Shown in pieces: positions 21,735 to 24,442 of a stretch of 24,442 nucleotides of DNA. The stretch covers positions 1 through 24,442 of the forward strand of contig CAKOIJ010000014.1 of the NCBI GenBank assembly GCA_934086775.1, written 5' to 3'. Numbering within the stretch: the stretch's first letter is position 1; every line of letters begins with the position of its first letter. Below the pieces are notes generated by a model. It did no database searches, was not told where the DNA came from, and worked only from the letters and a program-made list of their open reading frames with translations. Both the position numbers and the translations under genes were made by a program. Source of the stretch: an uncultured Bacilli bacterium (GTDB lineage Bacteria; Bacillota_I; Bacilli_A; RF39; UBA660).

Positions 21735-23540
21735 GTGAAAAAGATAAAAATTAATTTTAATATTAAAAGAATTCTTTCCTCTACAGGTAAATTTATATTT
21801 AAAGGATTAAAGAAATTATTTAAAGAATTAATAATTACTTTAAAATATATGGGTATAGGTATTTTCAAAGTATTTGACTATATAATAACCAATTTAATTA
21901 ATATATTTTCATATATAATATATGCTGGTATATTTGTTTTAGAACATATAGGAAAATTTACTATTTGGCTTGGTAATGTAGTGTATAATTATATATTGAA
22001 ATTTATATTTAAAGAACTTTATTATTTATTTAGAGCTTTTTATAAAGGTGTTTATAGAGTAGGAAAACTTTTGTTTTATGAATTCCCATTATTTATATTT
22101 AATTCATTTAGTGATTTCTTTGATTTAATAGCTAAAAAAATTAAAATGCTTTCCGAAAAAATTGTTTATTTCTTTAGACACACTCCAAGTGCAATAGGAG
22201 ATTATTTTAAAGATAAATTTAATAATTTAACAATTGTTAAACATTATAGGAATAAAAAAGAAAGAGAACTTGAAGTTCTTTTAATAGATAAATTTGGTAA
22301 AGATGCTGAGCGAACTGATAAAAAGTTAACTTATAAATATTTAGTTAGAAATAGTGATGGAAAATTAATTACTGGGTATTTTGCTGCCCTTAGTAAGTTG
22401 GATGTACATTCATACCTTCTAGATGAAGGTTATGAAGTATATGATATAAAGACTAACTGGTGGATTAATTTTACTCATGGTCACAGCAAATATCTTGAAA
22501 GGAAGATGAGAAATAAAGATCTTATTTTCTGGCTTGCCCAGTTAAGTACTTATTTAAAAGCAGGTATTCCTCTTACTGATGCAGTTAAAATACTTGCCGA
22601 GCAAGATAAAAGAAAGAAATATAAGAAAGTATATGATTCTGTTGTTTATGAATTAAGTATGGGCGAAAGTTTTAGTGAAGCATTAAGAAAACAAGGAAAT
22701 GTTTTCCCGGCTCTTCTAATTAATATGATTAAAGCAGCAGAGTTAATAGGGGATCTAGAAAGTACGCTCGATGATATGAGTAGTTATTATGAAGAAAAAG
22801 AAGTTACTAGAAAACAAATGATTAGTTCATTAACTTATCCTGCAATTATATTCATATTTACTATTGCTGTAACAGCTTTTATGTTAATTTATATAGTACC
22901 TCAATTTGCAGATGTTTATATTTCTCTTAATAGCAAATTAAATCCATTTACACAAGCGTTACTTGACCTTTCTACTTTTCTAAAGAATAATGGTATATTA
23001 TTGTTATTTACATTATTTATAATTATTATTATACTTACGTTCTTATATAAAAAAGTTAAAGCTTTTAGAGCATTGGTGCAGTTTATTGCAATGCATATCC
23101 CAGTAGTTGGAAAATTAATAATATATAATGAAATGAATTTGTTTGCAAAAACTTTTGCAGTTTTAAATAAAAATAATATATTATTAACTGATAGTATTGA
23201 TATTTTAAGTAAAATAACAAAGAATGAATTTTATAAAATGATAATGTATGATACAATATCTAACTTACTTAGAGGAGAAAAAATAAGCTTATCTTTTAAA
23301 AATAACTGGGCTGTTCCACCACTTGCATACTATATGATAACAACTGGTGAAAGTACAGGTGAATTAAGTGAAATGCTAGAAAAAGTAAGTGAATACTACC
23401 AGCGAGAGCAAAGAACACTTGCAAATACACTTAAAACTTTAATTGAACCAGTTTTAATGGTTGTTCTTGCTGTTATAATAGGTGGTATGATGGTAGCAAT
23501 ACTTGTTCCTATGTATGATATTGGGCAAGGTATTCTATAG
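21735..23540 (+). CDS. PilC/GspF-like inner-membrane platform protein with a long N-terminal extension
   Basis: 601 residues from GTG 21735 (AGGAGG seven bases before); the ATG at 21684 lies upstream of the promoter start. The C-terminal 340 residues are a standard PilC/GspF/ComGB protein: two T2SF domains (about 262-385 and 467-590) with membrane segments at about 366-391, 430-450 and 575-598. Before that, about 197-245, is the family's small N-terminal domain (TYKYLVRNSDGKLITGY). Residues 1-195 are not part of the family. They consist of amphipathic and hydrophobic stretches very rich in Phe, Tyr, Ile and Lys. PilC organises pilin assembly with a PilB ATPase. It is followed at once by the prepilin peptidase; no ATPase or pilin gene is in the window. 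Confidence 0.9.
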   Translation: MKKIKINFNIKRILSSTGKFIFKGLKKLFKELIITLKYMGIGIFKVFDYIITNLINIFSYIIYAGIFVLEHIGKFTIWLGNVVYNYILKFIFKELYYLFRAFYKGVYRVGKLLFYEFPLFIFNSFSDFFDLIAKKIKMLSEKIVYFFRHTPSAIGDYFKDKFNNLTIVKHYRNKKERELEVLLIDKFGKDAERTDKKLTYKYLVRNSDGKLITGYFAALSKLDVHSYLLDEGYEVYDIKTNWWINFTHGHSKYLERKMRNKDLIFWLAQLSTYLKAGIPLTDAVKILAEQDKRKKYKKVYDSVVYELSMGESFSEALRKQGNVFPALLINMIKAAELIGDLESTLDDMSSYYEEKEVTRKQMISSLTYPAIIFIFTIAVTAFMLIYIVPQFADVYISLNSKLNPFTQALLDLSTFLKNNGILLLFTLFIIIIILTFLYKKVKAFRALVQFIAMHIPVVGKLIIYNEMNLFAKTFAVLNKNNILLTDSIDILSKITKNEFYKMIMYDTISNLLRGEKISLSFKNNWAVPPLAYYMITTGESTGELSEMLEKVSEYYQREQRTLANTLKTLIEPVLMVVLAVIIGGMMVAILVPMYDIGQGIL

Positions 23541-23551
23541 TGGGGGTAATT

Positions 23552-24289
23552 ATGAATTTATTAATAAAAATAATGTTTTTTATACTAGGTGCATGTTTAG
23601 GCAGTTTCTATGCTTGTATAGGTTATAGAATACCTAATAAAATAAGTACAATAAAACCTAGTAGTTATTGTCCAAAATGTAATAAGACTTTAAAGTGGTA
23701 TATGAATATACCACTTATAAGTTTTATTATATTAAAAGGAAGATGTGCTTATTGTAAAGAAAAAATAAGTATAACTTATTTTTTAATAGAATTGTTAACA
23801 GCAAGTTTATTTTTAGGAAGTTATATCTTATTTGGATTTAATTATAATTTAATAATTATTTTAATTTTAATAAGTGCTTTAATGATAACTCTTGTTACAG
23901 ATTTAAATTACTTTTATATAAGTGATAGAATAATAGTAATATCTTCATTAATTATACTTATAACTTGGTTTTATTACTTGCCTTTTAAAGAATGTTTATC
24001 TTATATATTAAGTGCAGTAATATTATTTGTTATTATGTATCTAATAAAAGTAATAGGAGATAAAGTACTTAAAAAGGAGTGCTTAGGTGGTGGAGATATA
24101 AAATTAATGATTCCAATAGGTTTATCTTTAGGAATATATTACTCTCTAATAGCTTTATTTATAGGAAGTACTATGGCTTTAATATTTACTTTATCACTTA
24201 AAAGTAAGGAAGAGATGATACCTTATGGACCATTCTTATTAATAGGGACTATTGCAAGTTTTATAATAAAAGTTAGTTTAGGTTATTGA
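23552..24289 (+). CDS. pilD: Prepilin peptidase (PilD/ComC-like A24 protease)
   Basis: 245 residues from ATG 23552; the GTG at 23540 overlaps the ribosome-site G run. It cleaves class III leaders of type IV pilins at the inner membrane face and often methylates the new N-terminus. The N-terminal GSFYACIGYRIP, the zinc-binding C40-x2-C43 and C65-x2-C68 pairs, and the catalytic aspartates D117 (VTDLNY) and D182 (GGGDIKLM) are all present. About eight membrane segments. It overlaps or abuts the platform-protein gene, so the two are cotranscribed. The stop is TGA, overlapping the -35 of the next promoter. Confidence 0.95.
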   Translation: MNLLIKIMFFILGACLGSFYACIGYRIPNKISTIKPSSYCPKCNKTLKWYMNIPLISFIILKGRCAYCKEKISITYFLIELLTASLFLGSYILFGFNYNLIIILILISALMITLVTDLNYFYISDRIIVISSLIILITWFYYLPFKECLSYILSAVILFVIMYLIKVIGDKVLKKECLGGGDIKLMIPIGLSLGIYYSLIALFIGSTMALIFTLSLKSKEEMIPYGPFLLIGTIASFIIKVSLGY

Positions 24290-24314
24290 TTAGAAACTAA
24301 AAATATGATATAAT
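24286..24314 (+). promoter_or_regulatory. Promoter of the poly-G interrupted ORF
   Basis: -35 TTGATT (24286-24291), 17-base spacer, -10 TATAAT (24309-24314) with an extended TGA. AAAGGAG (24337-24343) and ATG 24352 follow at good distances. Confidence 0.8.
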
Positions 24315-24351
24315 TTTAATGTATTAACAATAAAACAAAGGAGAGATAAAC

Positions 24352-24442
24352 ATGAAAAACAACAGCCTATATGTACAAAATAAAGTACTTGGGGGGGGGG
24401 TTATTACTAACAACTAATAACTCTAGTTTTTCATGTGTATTA
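24352..24442 (+). CDS. Start of an unknown gene interrupted by a run of ten G (partial)
   Basis: ATG 24352 has a strong AAAGGAG eight bases upstream and a near-consensus promoter. After MKNNSLYVQNKVL (13 codons) the sequence enters exactly ten G (24391-24400). As given, the frame then reads GVITNN and stops at TAA 24415-24417. With nine (or twelve) G it would read LLLTTNNSSSF and stay open to the end of the window. The visible part is too short to name; it shows no type III pilin leader. Homopolymer slippage switching expression, an assembly error or an artefact near a sequence end are all possible. Confidence 0.5.

Noticed and set aside
1..24442. CRISPR array, insertion sequence, prophage or integrase
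   Set aside because: I saw no regularly spaced repeats, no transposase or integrase motifs, and no terminal inverted repeats with target duplications.

Overview
The window is very AT-rich (roughly a quarter G+C by eye), densely packed and standard-code. Trp is TGG throughout, and TGA is a rare stop. It encodes sporulation proteins YqfC/YqfD, a lipoteichoic-acid-synthase-type enzyme, a Dlt-like operon, DivIB/FtsQ, MscL and a Gram-positive type IV pilus/competence-like PilC-PilD pair. This points to a low-GC Bacillota, probably an uncultured gut-type Bacilli lineage (RF39/Erysipelotrichia-like). The lineage is an inference from gene content and base composition.

Layout. Bases 1-313 hold the 3' end of a surface protein with an unusually GC-rich C-terminal module, closed by a terminator. 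Bases 337-4642 run rightward: yqfC, yqfD, a VanZ-family protein, then a promoter driving an LtaS-like phosphoglycerol transferase and AcpS. Bases 4672-10090 run leftward as one tightly coupled five-gene Dlt-like operon: adenylation enzyme, fold-type III PLP decarboxylase, carrier protein, MBOAT and SGNH protein. A GT2 glycosyltransferase lies upstream with its own promoter and terminator. Bases 11821-15284 carry murG, divIB/ftsQ and a CBS/DRTGG-type manganese pyrophosphatase. Bases 15285-16079 hold two small unknown genes, one behind a perfect consensus promoter overlaid by an inverted repeat. Two tRNA genes (Ile2/CAU and Leu/UAG) follow on the minus strand.

Bases 16380-17328 hold an MvaI/BcnI-like restriction endonuclease interrupted by an in-frame TGA, behind tandem 12-bp palindromes. 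Next come a lipoprotein-mscL pair, a NodB polysaccharide deacetylase, a CDP-alcohol phosphatidyltransferase that appears leaderless, a ClpX-like AAA+ ATPase on the minus strand, and a PilC/GspF-PilD pair. The window ends in the start of an unknown gene interrupted after 13 codons by a run of ten G.

How the genes fit together. Much of the window concerns the cell envelope: polymer synthesis (LtaS-like), acyl or aminoacyl decoration (the Dlt-like operon, whose carrier would be activated by the AcpS encoded next door), lipid supply (PgsA-like), glycan synthesis and modification (MurG, GT2, deacetylase), division (DivIB), and surface appendages (PilC/PilD, surface-protein tail). The most interesting unit is the Dlt-like operon. 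The decarboxylase between adenylation enzyme and carrier, and a changed selectivity position in the adenylation enzyme, suggest that something other than D-alanine is put on the surface, perhaps an omega-amino acyl group such as GABA formed on the carrier. Other points are the poly-G interrupted ORF, the nonsense-interrupted restriction enzyme, and a consistent extended -10 promoter style.
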